In this document: one piece after another, positions 8,468-17,689 of the stretch | How the letters are laid out: every line of letters starts with the position of its first letter | Position numbering within the stretch: the stretch's first letter is position 1 | Source: PALSA-505 sp035308365 | GTDB taxonomy: Bacteria; Actinomycetota; Actinomycetes; Streptosporangiales; Streptosporangiaceae | Direction of reading: 5' to 3' | Length of the DNA: 64,000 nucleotides | Assembly: GCA_035308365.1 (NCBI GenBank) | Contig: DATGGU010000151.1 | Location: forward strand, 1 to 64,000 | Position numbers and translations under genes: made by a program | The notes under the pieces: generated by a model | Told to the model about the DNA's origin: nothing | What the model saw: the letters and a program-made list of their open reading frames with translations, nothing else | Database searches by the model: none

Positions 8468-9226
8468 GTGTACATCGGCGTCGATCTGGCCTGGAGTTCG
8501 GGCATGACCGGGCTGGCGGCCGTGGACGCCGGCGGCGACCTGATCGCGGCGACGCAGCGGCGGGCCGATGCTGAGATCCTGGACTGGCTCAGGCCCCGGA
8601 CCGCCGGGCCGTGCCTGGTGGGAATCGACGCGCCGATCGTCGTGCGCAACGCAACAGGGAGCCGGGACTGCGAGAAGCTCACCGGCCGGTATTTCGGCCG
8701 GTACGGCGCGTCCTGCCATCCGGCCAACACCTCGCGCCCAGCCTTCCAGGGCGGCACCCGGGCGCTGCGGCTCGCCGGGGAACTGGGACTCGGCATCGAC
8801 CCGGCCAGCTCCGCTGAGCGCCGGGCGATCGAGGTGTATCCGCACCCGGCGATCGTGATGCTGTTCGGCCTGCCCGCGATCGTCCGGTACAAGATCAAGC
8901 CAGGCCGCAGCCTGGAGTCCCTGCGAGCCGAGACACAGCGGCTGCTGGGCCTGATCGAGGGCCTGGCGGGCGACCCGGTACCGCTGCGGGCCGGCGCCTG
9001 CCCGGCCTGGAGCGAGATCCGCAACGGGGTCGGCAACGCCACCAGCAAGGCGGCGCTGGCCCGCCTGCAGGACAGTATCGACGCTGTCGTGTGCGCCTAC
9101 ATTGCCAGGCTGGCGCACAGGTGCCCGGACCGGGTACGGACCCTGGGCACGGCGGGCGACGGGTACATCCTGACCCCGGTCACCCCGCGGCTCGCCGCCC
9201 AGATCGACGCCGGCATCATCCGCTGA
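8468..9226 (+). CDS. DUF429 family protein (predicted RNase H-like nuclease)
   Basis: A protein of 252 residues opening VYIGVDLAWSSGMTGLAAVD, the first acidic strand of the RNase H-like fold seen in DUF429. It also has VGIDAPIVVRNATGSRDCEK and a C-terminal SIDAVVCAYIARLAH acidic helix. The GTG at 8468 is preferred over the GTG at 8459 because GAGGAGG at 8451-8457 gives proper spacing. DUF429 members are predicted nucleases of unknown role. It stands alone between the VOC gene and the convergent dioxygenase gene. Confidence 0.8.
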   Translation: MYIGVDLAWSSGMTGLAAVDAGGDLIAATQRRADAEILDWLRPRTAGPCLVGIDAPIVVRNATGSRDCEKLTGRYFGRYGASCHPANTSRPAFQGGTRALRLAGELGLGIDPASSAERRAIEVYPHPAIVMLFGLPAIVRYKIKPGRSLESLRAETQRLLGLIEGLAGDPVPLRAGACPAWSEIRNGVGNATSKAALARLQDSIDAVVCAYIARLAHRCPDRVRTLGTAGDGYILTPVTPRLAAQIDAGIIR

Positions 9227-9232
9227 CGGCGG

Positions 9233-10222
9233 TCAGTGCACCGCCCCGGGCGGCGGCCGCCAGTGCTGCCAGCTCCGGTGCACCGGGAAGAACCGGGACG
9301 GCCCCGGCGCAATGGCTATCAGCTGGTCCTTGGGGCACAGCGAGAGCCCGGCCGGGACCGGTTCCCACCAGCGCTGCCACCGGAACAGCCGGCTGAACAG
9401 CTCCCTGCGCCCACCGGGGCCGAGGATGAACTCGGCGGGGGCCCGCTGATCGGGTGACTGCCAGCGGAAGTCACCCGATATCCGCAGCCGCGAGCCGGTG
9501 TTGGGCAGCACGGCGTGCGGGGTGAGGGAATGGAAGATGATCACGTCGCCGGCCCGGTAACCGGTGGTCGCCCAGCCGCGCTCGGCCGGGTCCAGCAGGT
9601 GCGGCCGCCGCAGCCGCTTACGGTGGCCGCCCGGCTCCACGGCCAGCCCACCCAGCCGGACCGGGATGTCCATCAGCGGGATCCAGCTGGTCAGCATGTC
9701 CTGCACGCCGGCCGCGCCATAGTCGTAGTGCACGTACCGGCCGAGGGTGCGGCGCTCGTGCTGCTCGGGGTAGACAGCGCGCAGCACCTTCACCGGATAG
9801 GAGAACGCCCCGGCTCCAAGGATGCCCCGGACCAGCCCGCGCAACGGAGGCAGGTAGGGAATGTGGTTGAAGGCGACCCCGATCACGGCGGCCCGGTACG
9901 CCGGGTCGGCGAGCGCGTCCTGCCGTAGGGTGCCTTTCCGGCCGGGAAGGCCCGGCCCGGCCGCCCGGGACGGGCCTGACACGGCACCATCGGCGGCGGC
10001 CCAGCCGCCGCGATGCAGCCGGGCGAGCACGGCGGCCCCGGCGGCCCGCACCTGCCCGGCAGGCAGCAGGCCACGGAAGAACAGGTACCCATCGGCCGCC
10101 AGCCGCCCACGCAGCGCCTCGTGGTCACCCACCAGCTCGCTGGAGTCGGCCAGCTCGTCCACCCACCCAACGATAGTCACCCGGCACCCCGGCGGCGGCC
10201 GGGCTCGGGTCCCGCCCGCCAC
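9233..10222 (-). CDS. Phytanoyl-CoA dioxygenase (PhyH) family protein
   Basis: A 329-residue Fe(II)/2-oxoglutarate dioxygenase. The facial triad is visible as HYD in YVHYDYGAAG and His in VIIFHSLTPHAVLPNTGS, followed by the 2-oxoglutarate Arg in RLRISGDFRWQ. DGYLFFRGLLP is the usual PhyH N-terminal strand. A GTG at 10180 (VTIVGWVDELA) is an alternative start 14 codons in. A copy of the dispersed 33-bp repeat (9921-9952) is read in frame as LPGRKGTLRQ, between predicted helices. The substrate is not predictable. No operon partner is evident. Confidence 0.85.
   Translation of the reverse strand: MAGGTRARPPPGCRVTIVGWVDELADSSELVGDHEALRGRLAADGYLFFRGLLPAGQVRAAGAAVLARLHRGGWAAADGAVSGPSRAAGPGLPGRKGTLRQDALADPAYRAAVIGVAFNHIPYLPPLRGLVRGILGAGAFSYPVKVLRAVYPEQHERRTLGRYVHYDYGAAGVQDMLTSWIPLMDIPVRLGGLAVEPGGHRKRLRRPHLLDPAERGWATTGYRAGDVIIFHSLTPHAVLPNTGSRLRISGDFRWQSPDQRAPAEFILGPGGRRELFSRLFRWQRWWEPVPAGLSLCPKDQLIAIAPGPSRFFPVHRSWQHWRPPPGAVH
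9921..9952 (-). repeat. Single copy of the 33-bp dispersed repeat (inside the PhyH gene)
   Basis: Read on the minus strand, it contains CCGGCCGGAAAGGCACCCTA followed by CGGCA, the family core. It lies in frame within the dioxygenase coding sequence. Confidence 0.7.
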
Positions 10223-10270
10223 CGGGCGCCCCGGCCGCCCGGGCAGCCCGGGCGCTCCCGGCGATCCGCA

Positions 10271-11125
10271 TCAGGCGTCGCGGCGGTGCAGCAGGAGGCC
10301 GCCGGCCAGCAGGGCGCCGGCCGCCCACAGGGCCAGCACGCCGAGGCCGCCCCACGGACTGATCGCCAGGCCACGCAGGCCGATGGTGTCCTGAATGGTG
10401 AGCCCGGCGATCATCGGTGACCAGCGGTCGAGGCGGTGCTGCCAGTGCTCGCTGTTGGACAAGATCGAGACGATGACCGGCGGCAGGTAGAGCAGGGCGA
10501 GCATCGTCCCTGTGGCCACCGCCGAGTCCCGTAGCAGAGCCGCCACCCCGGTGCTGAGCAGCGCGATCAGGGCCAGGTAGAGGACCGACCCGGCGGCCGC
10601 CCGCAAGGTCGGGCCGTGCGCCAGGGACAGCAGCGGGAAGCCGTGGGCGACGGTGAAACCGTTGCCGGTCAGCATCAGCCGCCCGGCCAGCACCGAGCCG
10701 AGCACGCCGATCGTCCCCGCAACCAGCACCAGGGCGCCGGCGATGACCGCCTTGGCGGCCAGGACGGCGGACCGGCGCGGGGTCGCGGCGAACGTGACCC
10801 GGATCATGCCGGTGCTGTACTCGCCGCAGAATGCCGTCACGGCCAGGATGACGACGACCACCTGGGCGAACTGGACCCCGGTGAGGCTGAGCCTGGTGGT
10901 GTCCACGAAGCAGTGCCCGGCCGGGCACGTGCTCGCGGCCACGGCGGCGACGCTCACCGATATGGCCGCCGCCGCGATGCCGGCCAGCAGCCAGATCGTC
11001 CCCGGCAGCGTGCGCAGCTTGGTCCACTCCGCGCGCAGGGCGCCGCGCAGGCTGCCGCCCCACCCGCCGGGCGCCACGGTGATACGGCCGCGATCGGCCA
11101 GGATGGCTGATGCTGAGTTGCTCAT
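10271..11125 (-). CDS. ABC-2 type exporter permease subunit
   Basis: A 284-residue membrane protein with about six hydrophobic segments. It has the ABC-2 permease signature RAEWTKLRTLPGTIWLL near the N-terminus and the CGEYSTGMIRVTFAATPRR cytoplasmic loop. The ATG at 11125 overlaps the stop of the larger permease (ATGA). It is the last gene of the ATPase-permease-permease operon 13712-10271. The exporter substrate is unknown. Related triads in actinobacteria often handle lantibiotics, drugs or envelope stress. Confidence 0.88.
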   Translation of the reverse strand: MSNSASAILADRGRITVAPGGWGGSLRGALRAEWTKLRTLPGTIWLLAGIAAAAISVSVAAVAASTCPAGHCFVDTTRLSLTGVQFAQVVVVILAVTAFCGEYSTGMIRVTFAATPRRSAVLAAKAVIAGALVLVAGTIGVLGSVLAGRLMLTGNGFTVAHGFPLLSLAHGPTLRAAAGSVLYLALIALLSTGVAALLRDSAVATGTMLALLYLPPVIVSILSNSEHWQHRLDRWSPMIAGLTIQDTIGLRGLAISPWGGLGVLALWAAGALLAGGLLLHRRDA

Positions 11126-12744
11126 GCGTCCCTCCGGTTCAGCACGTACCAGGCCCCGGCAAGGGCGGCGGCGGCGTAGCCGCACAGCACGGCGAACCCG
11201 GCCCACGGGGCCAGCGGGAAGTAGCCATCCGCCGGTGTATATGCGGCGTTGATCTGCGCGAACTGGTGCACGCTCTGCTGGATGGCGAAGCCGGCCGCCG
11301 GGCTGAGCCGCAGCAGCCAGCCCGCGGCGCCGGCGGGCAGCACGGTCATCGAGAGGATGTAGGGCAGCACGATCGCCACGATCACGGCGGTCACCGCGGT
11401 CGCGCTGCGCCGGGTCAGGGCCCCGACCGCGACGGCGAGGACGGCGCCGGCGGCGAGCAGTGCGGCCGTGCCGGCTACCACCCGGATCTCGGTCAGCACG
11501 GACACCGGCATCACGTACACGCCCTGGCTGCTGGCCAGCCTGGTGCCGACAGGCAGCACGATGGCGCTGGCGATCAAGCCAGCCACGAAGGTGACCAGGC
11601 CGGCCACGGTGGCCTTGGCCGCCAGCACCTGGCCGCGCCGTGGGTTCGCGGCGAACGTGGTGCGGATCAGCCCGCGCCGGTACTCGGCGGTGATGAACAT
11701 CGTGGCCACGACGACCATCGCGATCAACCCGGCGAACGAGCCCACCAGGTGCTGCTGGCCGGTCGTGGTGGGGAAGGAGGCGCCCGACCCGCTGATAGCC
11801 GGGGCGATGTCGCCGGATCCGGTCAGGCTGAACCGGCCGCCGGTGCGGGTATAGGAGGCGCCCTGCACCGGGTAGTCCGCGTTGATGCCGGTTCCGATGC
11901 CGGTTCCGGTCCACCTGCCGCTGGTCCACCCGCCGGCCAGGCCGACGTGGTCGAAGACGGCGGTGTCCTGGCTCGGGGTCATGTTCGCACCCCGGCCACC
12001 GCCGCCGGAATCCAGCAGGGCCTGGGGCGAGGTCGCGAACAGCCCGGCCTGGACGGTTGACGGCAGCCCGGCCAGGGCGACGGTGCCGACCTTGGTCCAG
12101 TGGCTGCCGTCGGCGGAGTCGTAGCCGGTGACCGTATCGCCACTGCGGGTCAGCCGCAGCCAGCGCGGCGAGGACGCGCTGACGGTGCCGGGCATTCCGG
12201 CGATGTCACCGGTGTAGTTGTACTGCATCCGTACCCCGTGGCTGCCGGTGACCAGCATCGCCGCGTACGCCGATCCCTGCTTGGTGCTGGCCTTGATGAT
12301 GAGCCCGGCCTTGGACCACGGCTGGAGCCCGGGAACCATGCCCGCCCCAGGAGCCTGGCCGGCTGGGACGCCGCCGTTGCCATTGCCGGTGACGTACCGG
12401 CCGGTGAGCGAGGTCACCCGGGTTGTGATGCTGCCGTTCCCGGCCAGCGGCTGGCGGACGAAGTAGAAGCTGTCGACGACCGCCTCGCCGCCCGGCCCGT
12501 AGGGGATGTAGGGAAGGCAGGCCTTGCCGGTCAGGGTCGGGCCGCCCGGCGTGCCGCACAAGATCTGGGCGTTGCCGGCCGCGAACAGCCCTAGCCACAG
12601 CATCACCAGCACCCCGGCGATCGTGCCGATGATCCAGCCGCGAACCGTCCGGAACTTGGTCCACTCCGCGTGCAGCACCCGGCCGAACCCGTCGCTCCCG
12701 GCCCGGGAGCCCGGCCGGTCCGTGGTGGTGAGGGTGGCGGTCAC
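11122..12744 (-). CDS. ABC-2 permease with inserted extracellular lectin-like (DUF1349-type) domain
   Basis: A 540-residue membrane subunit. Residues 25-60 carry LHAEWTKFRTVRGWIIGT and the first membrane helix. About 290 residues of extracytoplasmic sequence follow (PWSKAGLIIKAS, SPRWLRLTRSGDTVTGYDS, GSHWTKVGTVAL), matching the concanavalin-like DUF1349 fold. The remaining five membrane helices come next, with the YRRGLIRTTFAANPRRGQ loop. The GTG at 12744 overlaps the ATPase stop (GTGA). The large insertion between helices 1 and 2 makes it a candidate sensor or glycan-binding exporter. Confidence 0.88.
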   Translation of the reverse strand: MTATLTTTDRPGSRAGSDGFGRVLHAEWTKFRTVRGWIIGTIAGVLVMLWLGLFAAGNAQILCGTPGGPTLTGKACLPYIPYGPGGEAVVDSFYFVRQPLAGNGSITTRVTSLTGRYVTGNGNGGVPAGQAPGAGMVPGLQPWSKAGLIIKASTKQGSAYAAMLVTGSHGVRMQYNYTGDIAGMPGTVSASSPRWLRLTRSGDTVTGYDSADGSHWTKVGTVALAGLPSTVQAGLFATSPQALLDSGGGGRGANMTPSQDTAVFDHVGLAGGWTSGRWTGTGIGTGINADYPVQGASYTRTGGRFSLTGSGDIAPAISGSGASFPTTTGQQHLVGSFAGLIAMVVVATMFITAEYRRGLIRTTFAANPRRGQVLAAKATVAGLVTFVAGLIASAIVLPVGTRLASSQGVYVMPVSVLTEIRVVAGTAALLAAGAVLAVAVGALTRRSATAVTAVIVAIVLPYILSMTVLPAGAAGWLLRLSPAAGFAIQQSVHQFAQINAAYTPADGYFPLAPWAGFAVLCGYAAAALAGAWYVLNRRDA

Positions 12745-13712
12745 CTGGACACCTCGCTCACCGGCTCCGGCCCCTCTGCCAGCCCGGGGGGATGACCCCC
12801 CGCAGCCCCCCGAAATTCGACCGCGTCCCTGGTCAGCTCCATGTAGGCCTGCTCCAGGGTGGCGCGGTGCGCGGACACCTCGGAGAACGGGACGCCGCGT
12901 GCGCTGAGCAACCGGACCACCTGGCCGGTGGGCAGCCCGGACGCCATCAGCGTGTCGCTGCCGGTGACCTCCACGGCCGCCCCCGCGCTGCGCAGGACCG
13001 TGGTGGCCTCCGATGGCGAAGCCGTGCGCAGGACGACCCGGTCGCCGGATGCCTTGGCGATCAGCTCCTGCATGCTGGTGTCCGCGATGACGTGGCCGCG
13101 GCCGGCCACCACCAGGTGATCGGCGGTGTCCTGCAGTTCGCTCATCAGGTGGCTGGAGACCAGCACCGCGCGTCCCTCGGCGGCCAGCGACCGCAGGAAC
13201 CGGCGCATCCACACGATGCCCTCCGGGTCCAGGCCGTTGAACGGCTCGTCCAGCATGAGCACCGGTGGGTTGCCGAGCATGGCCGCGGCGAGCCCGAGCC
13301 GCTGCCGCATGCCCAGCGAGTAGCCGCCGGCCCGGCGCTTAGCCACCGTGCCCAGGCCGGCCTGCTCGATCACCTCGTCCACCCGCTTGGCGGTCAGGCC
13401 CTGCGAGTGGGCCAGCCACAGCAGGTGGTTGCGGGCGCGCCTGCCCGGCTGCAGCGCGGCGGCGTCGAGCAGCGAGCCGACGTGGCACAGCGGGCGCCGC
13501 AGGGTCCGGTACGGCTTGCCGCCGATCAGCGCGGTGCCCGAGTCGGGCGCGTCCAGGCCGAGTATCACCCGCATCGTGGTGGTCTTGCCCGCGCCGTTCG
13601 GGCCGATGAAACCGGTCACCTGGCCGGGTGAGACGGTGAACGTCATCCCGTCCAGTGCGATGGCCGGCCCGAACCGCTTATGCAGGCCACTGACTTCGAT
13701 CGTTGTTTGCAT
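12741..13712 (-). CDS. ABC transporter ATP-binding protein
   Basis: A 323-residue ATPase of the DrrA/ABC-2 exporter class. It has Walker A GPNGAGKT, signature YSLGMRQRLGLAAAM, Walker B VLMLDEPFNGLDPEG and the H-loop SSHLMSEL. The C-terminal 90 residues are the regulatory tail common to this class. It leads the operon with two permeases downstream, joined by GTGA and ATGA overlaps. The divergent histidine kinase/response regulator pair at 13849-15731 is the likely controller, an arrangement common for stress- or antibiotic-responsive exporters. Confidence 0.93.
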   Translation of the reverse strand: MQTTIEVSGLHKRFGPAIALDGMTFTVSPGQVTGFIGPNGAGKTTTMRVILGLDAPDSGTALIGGKPYRTLRRPLCHVGSLLDAAALQPGRRARNHLLWLAHSQGLTAKRVDEVIEQAGLGTVAKRRAGGYSLGMRQRLGLAAAMLGNPPVLMLDEPFNGLDPEGIVWMRRFLRSLAAEGRAVLVSSHLMSELQDTADHLVVAGRGHVIADTSMQELIAKASGDRVVLRTASPSEATTVLRSAGAAVEVTGSDTLMASGLPTGQVVRLLSARGVPFSEVSAHRATLEQAYMELTRDAVEFRGAAGGHPPGLAEGPEPVSEVSR

Positions 13713-13848
13713 CTTCAGGTCCTTATCCGCGTGAAGTGCGTCTGACCTGGTTCTATGGCAACCGCCATAACATGGGCCGAACGAGGGCTGTTAGGCCGTT
13801 GTTAGGTCCGGCTGGCCATCCTGATGGCCGGGCCAACTGGAGGCGAGG

Positions 13849-15069
13849 ATGGGTTTGCGTCTGCCGCGCCGCACCGTGCGGCTCCGCCTGACCGCCATGT
13901 ACGGCGCCCTGTTCCTGTTCACCGGTGCCCTGCTGCTGCTCATCGCCGACGGGCTGTTCGTGTCGGAGCAGAGCGTGGCCGCCATCACCGGCCCCGGTCA
14001 GCCCGGCCTGCCAGTGCAGCAGTCAGCGCTGGCACGGGCGCAGGCGACCATCCAGCAACTGCGAGCCGAGCTGGCCAATCAGGGCAACAACGGGCCCGGG
14101 CATGTCGTGCCACATCAGCTCGTGATCGCCTCGGTGATCGCGCTCGGCATCATGACCGCGGTGGCAGTCGTGCTCGGCTGGCTGCTGGCCGGCCGGATGC
14201 TGCGGCCGCTGCGGAAGATGACCGCGGCCACCCGCCGGATCTCCGCGGACAGCCTGGACGAGCGCCTGGGCATGCCCGGCCCCAGCGATGAGCTGAAGGA
14301 CCTGGCCGACACCATCGACGGGCTGCTGGAACGCCTTGAGGGCGCGTTCGCCGCGCAGCGCCGGTTCGCCGCCAACGCCTCGCACGAGCTGCGCACTCCG
14401 CTGACCACCATGCGGGCCTGGCTGGATGTGGCCGTGGCCAAGCCGGAGCCGGTGCCGCCGCAGACCATCGCCCTGGCGGGCCGGCTGCGCACCGAACTGG
14501 ACCGGGTGGACGGGCTGCTCGAAGGGTTCCTGGTACTGGCCCGGGCCCAGCATGGCGCGCTGCCGGGCCGGGGCGTGTTCACGCTGGACGACATCGCGTC
14601 CGCCGCGCTGGCCGCCAGGGCGGACGGCATCGCCGCCAGGCACCTGACCGTGCGCCAGGTCACCGGCAGCGACGCCGCCTGGGTCGAGGGGAGCCAGCCG
14701 CTGCTGTCCCGGATGGTGGAGAACGTGCTGGAGAACGCCATCACCCACAACACCGTTGGCGGCTGGATCCACGTCGCCACCGGAGCGGACGGCCCGGCCG
14801 CCCGCATCGTTGTCGAGACCGGCGGCGAGGTGCTGGACCAGCGGCAGGTCGCCGAGCTGGCCCAGCCGTTCCGGCGGCTCGGCGCCGACCGGATCGGCTC
14901 CGACAAGGGCGCCGGGCTCGGGCTGTCCATCGTCGCGGCCATCGCCTCGGCGCACGGCGGCACGCTCGGCCTGCAGGCCAGAGCGGAGGGCGGCCTGCGG
15001 GTCAGCATCGGCCTGCCGCTGGCCATCCGGCACTCCCCCAGGCCGTTGCCTGAGGGCGCGCCGGCATGA
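13849..15069 (+). CDS. Sensor histidine kinase
   Basis: A 406-residue membrane kinase. It has helix 1 (residues 15-37), an extracellular loop of about 60 residues, helix 2 (about residues 92-115), a HAMP domain, and an H-box FAANASHELRTPLTTMRAWL with the phospho-accepting His. The N-box is MVENVLENAITHN and G2 is GAGLGLSIVAAIASAHGG. The G1 box is atypical, VVETGGEV where relatives have a D/N-x-G-x motif, so ATP binding may be weakened. GGAGGCGAGG precedes the ATG. It overlaps the response regulator by ATGA and diverges from the exporter operon. Confidence 0.92.
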   Translation: MGLRLPRRTVRLRLTAMYGALFLFTGALLLLIADGLFVSEQSVAAITGPGQPGLPVQQSALARAQATIQQLRAELANQGNNGPGHVVPHQLVIASVIALGIMTAVAVVLGWLLAGRMLRPLRKMTAATRRISADSLDERLGMPGPSDELKDLADTIDGLLERLEGAFAAQRRFAANASHELRTPLTTMRAWLDVAVAKPEPVPPQTIALAGRLRTELDRVDGLLEGFLVLARAQHGALPGRGVFTLDDIASAALAARADGIAARHLTVRQVTGSDAAWVEGSQPLLSRMVENVLENAITHNTVGGWIHVATGADGPAARIVVETGGEVLDQRQVAELAQPFRRLGADRIGSDKGAGLGLSIVAAIASAHGGTLGLQARAEGGLRVSIGLPLAIRHSPRPLPEGAPA

Positions 15070-15731
15070 GGGTCCTGGTGGTCGAGGACTCCCGGTCGCT
15101 CGCCGAGGTCCTGGCCGAGGGCCTGCGCGACCAGGGCATGGCGGTGGACTCCGCCCTGGATGGGCTGGAGGCCGCGGCCAAGCTCGACATGAACGCCTAC
15201 GACGTGGTCGTGCTGGACCGGGACCTGCCGGGCATCCACGGTGACATGCTCTGCCAGATGATCACCGAGCGGGACGACCGGGTGATGGTGCTGATGCTGA
15301 CCGCGGCCGGTGCCCCCGGCGACCGAGTCAGCGGCCTGGGCCTGGGAGCCGACGACTACCTGGCCAAGCCGTTCCACTTCCCCGAGCTTGTGCTGCGCAT
15401 CCGGTCGCTGGCCAGGCGGCAGCCCGCCGCCCGGGCCCGGGTGCTGCGCGCGGCCGGGGTTGAGCTGGATCCGCTGCGCCGCACGGTCACCCGCGACGGG
15501 CGCCGGCTCGGCCTGTCGGTCAAGGAGTTCGGGGTGCTCGAGGCGCTGCTGCGGGCCGGGCCCGGATTCCTGTCCGCCGAGGACCTGCTGGAGCAGGTAT
15601 GGGACGAGCACGCCGACCCGTTCACCAACACGGTCACGGTGACCATCGGCCGGCTCCGCCGCAAGCTCGGCGACCCGCCGCTGATCACCACCACCCCGGG
15701 CGTCGGTTACCGGATCAGTCCGACAGCATGA
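15066..15731 (+). CDS. OmpR-family response regulator
   Basis: A 221-residue two-domain regulator. The receiver has the acidic pair in LVVEDSR, the phospho-Asp in VVVLDRDLPG, Thr in MLTAAG and Lys in LAKPFHF. The C-terminal winged helix contains LSVKEFGVLEALLRAGP and TVTVTIGRLRRKLGD. It is translationally coupled to the upstream kinase. It probably binds the 13713-13848 intergenic region to control the exporter operon and itself (inference). Its 3' end overlaps the convergent DUF2891 gene by 17 bp. Confidence 0.93.
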   Translation: MRVLVVEDSRSLAEVLAEGLRDQGMAVDSALDGLEAAAKLDMNAYDVVVLDRDLPGIHGDMLCQMITERDDRVMVLMLTAAGAPGDRVSGLGLGADDYLAKPFHFPELVLRIRSLARRQPAARARVLRAAGVELDPLRRTVTRDGRRLGLSVKEFGVLEALLRAGPGFLSAEDLLEQVWDEHADPFTNTVTVTIGRLRRKLGDPPLITTTPGVGYRISPTA

Positions 15732-16758
15732 GCACGGCGTAGGCGGCCAGCCAGTGCCCGACCATGTAGTCGCTGTCGGTCACATAGGGCAGGACCGCCT
15801 TGGCGTGGTCGCGGGCGGCCGCCAGGGCGGCCCGGGCCCGGGGGTCGCCGGCGGGCAGGGACTTGGCTATCTGGCGCCAGCACCAGGCCCGGCTGGCGTT
15901 GAGGCCGTGCAGGTGGGAGATGTAGCCGTCGCTGCCGTCCGGCACGGTCACCGGGGTGAACAAGGTGGCGGGCTCGCTCCGCTCGATGCTGGGCAGGAAC
16001 ACGCCCAGCCACTCGGTGAAGTCGCCGGCCGGCAGCAGCCGGGCCATCAGCTCGGCCTCGGTGAGCGCCGGGGACAGGAAGTCCTGGCCGGAGGGTTCCA
16101 GCATGGCCGGGTAGAGGATGTCGCTGCCGAACCACGCGTAAGCCTTGTCGGTGATCATCCGCAGCAGCTCCGGATTGCCCGAGCTGGCGATCGCCTGCGC
16201 GTAGGGCAGGGCCCGGGACAGCCCGAACGCGGTGTTGGAGTGCACTCCGTGCCGGACCGGGTAGGCCGCCCTGGGCAGCCAGCCGAGGAAGAGAGTGCCG
16301 AGCTTGGCCGCCAGCGGAGCCAGCGCGGCCGCCCACTTCTGGCCCTGCGGATCGTCCCAGGTGGCCGTCTCGTGCATCAGTGCCAGCGCCCAGGACCAGC
16401 CGTAGGGGCGTTCGCGCAACCCGTCCGGGCCGCAGATGAATTCTTCCTCGGCGGCCAGCCCGGGCCGCTGGAAGTGGGCGCCGAGCGCCGCCCTGATCTC
16501 GCCGGACGGCACCGAATCGGGCACGGCCCGCAGCAGCCGGACCAGCAGCCAGTGCATCTCCACGCAGGAGTGCCAGTCGTAGCTGCCGAAGAAGACCGGC
16601 GTGCGTGCCCTGGGCCGGTACGGGAAGTCGCCGGGCGCGTTCATCGTGTGGGACACCGCCGCCGGGAACTCACGCTTGATGTTGGCCAGCGCCACCCGTG
16701 CGTAGGAGCCAGCCTCCGCGCGCAGCATCCCAGCCCAGTCGTCGTCCAGTTCCACCAT
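15715..16758 (-). CDS. DUF2891 family protein
   Basis: A 347-residue soluble protein matching DUF2891: it has FFGSYDWHSCVEMHWLLVRL near residue 58, YGWSWALALMHETATWDD near residue 118 and DYMVGHWLAAYAVLML at the C-terminus. The family is an alpha/alpha-toroid-like fold of unknown function. No signal peptide is seen. It is monocistronic, convergent with the response regulator and divergent from pepE. Confidence 0.85.
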   Translation of the reverse strand: MVELDDDWAGMLRAEAGSYARVALANIKREFPAAVSHTMNAPGDFPYRPRARTPVFFGSYDWHSCVEMHWLLVRLLRAVPDSVPSGEIRAALGAHFQRPGLAAEEEFICGPDGLRERPYGWSWALALMHETATWDDPQGQKWAAALAPLAAKLGTLFLGWLPRAAYPVRHGVHSNTAFGLSRALPYAQAIASSGNPELLRMITDKAYAWFGSDILYPAMLEPSGQDFLSPALTEAELMARLLPAGDFTEWLGVFLPSIERSEPATLFTPVTVPDGSDGYISHLHGLNASRAWCWRQIAKSLPAGDPRARAALAAARDHAKAVLPYVTDSDYMVGHWLAAYAVLMLSD

Positions 16759-16840
16759 GCCTCCTCGGCGGCCGGTGCGGGCGGCCGCGCACGGATCCCA
16801 TCCGCAGGCTAGCCCGAATGCCGTCCGCTAGAGTCGGCGG

Positions 16841-17584
16841 ATGACCGAAGCGCTGCTGTTGTCCAACGCGAGGGCGCCGGGCCTGGGCTTCCTCGATCAC
16901 GTGCGGGACACGATCGCGGAGGTGCTGGGAGGCCGCGACCGGATGCTGTTCATCCCGTACGCCTCGGCCGATGCTGACCGGCACACCGAGCTGATCCGCG
17001 AGCACCTGGCCAAGATCGGGGTCCGGGTGGACGGCGCGCACACCGCACCGGACCTGTGCGAGGCGATCGTCGCGGCCCAGGCGGTGTTCGTCGGTGGTGG
17101 CAACAGCTTCCGGCTGCTGAAGCGGATGCGCGCGGCCGGCGCGCTCAAGCCGCTGCGCGAGCGGGCGCTGGACGGGATGCCCTATGTCGGTGCCAGCGCC
17201 GGGTCGAACCTGGCCTGCGCCAGCATCCGCACGACCAATGACATGCCGATCGTCAACCCCGGCTCGTTCGAGGCGCTCGGCCTGATCCCGTTCCAGGTCA
17301 ACCCGCACTACCCGTACACGGCGACGCCGCCGGAGATGCACGCCGGCGAGAGCCGCGACGACCGGATCGGCGAGTTCCTGGAGGAGAACGACGTGCCCGT
17401 GCTCGGCCTGCCCGAGGGCACCTGGCTGCGGGTGTCCGGCCGGACGGCCAGCACCGGCGGGGTCACCCACACCAAGCTCTTCCGGCGGGGGGCCGGGCCA
17501 CAGGAACTCCCGCCGGGATCGGACGTGTCGACGCTGATGGGCCTGCCCGCCAGGTTCGACACCAACGGGCAGGCCCTCGGCTAG
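16841..17584 (+). CDS. pepE: Dipeptidase E (alpha-aspartyl dipeptidase, peptidase S51)
   Basis: A 247-residue cytosolic serine peptidase. The nucleophile elbow is YVGASAGSNLAC and the HY of FQVNPHYP follows at the expected distance. AVFVGGGNSFRLLKRM is the conserved glycine-rich strand. It cleaves N-terminal aspartyl dipeptides. ATG 16841 follows a CGGCGG stretch, not a strong ribosome-binding site. Copy A of the 86-89 bp element lies 12 bp after its stop codon. Confidence 0.92.
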   Translation: MTEALLLSNARAPGLGFLDHVRDTIAEVLGGRDRMLFIPYASADADRHTELIREHLAKIGVRVDGAHTAPDLCEAIVAAQAVFVGGGNSFRLLKRMRAAGALKPLRERALDGMPYVGASAGSNLACASIRTTNDMPIVNPGSFEALGLIPFQVNPHYPYTATPPEMHAGESRDDRIGEFLEENDVPVLGLPEGTWLRVSGRTASTGGVTHTKLFRRGAGPQELPPGSDVSTLMGLPARFDTNGQALG

Positions 17585-17596
17585 GGCACCTTTGGA

Positions 17597-17682
17597 AGGC
17601 CCTTTCGGAATCATCAAAACGATCATGAAACCCGGGAGGGTTCGTCAAGACCGGCCAGCGATATGGAGTTTTGAAAGGGTCT
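17597..17682. repeat. TIR element copy A (86 bp)
   Basis: Ends AGGCCCTTTC (left) and GAAAGGGTCT (right) form an imperfect terminal inverted repeat. The interior shares ACGATCATGAAA and an AGCGA motif with copies at 20067 and 22082. It lies between the convergent 3' ends of pepE and the DUF1707 gene. No open frame is present. Confidence 0.75.
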
Positions 17683-17689
17683 GTCCCGG

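Noticed and set aside
15715..15731. Antisense overlap of the response regulator and DUF2891 genes as a regulatory RNA
   Set aside because: Only a 17-bp convergent overlap of coding ends; ordinary in compact actinobacterial genomes.
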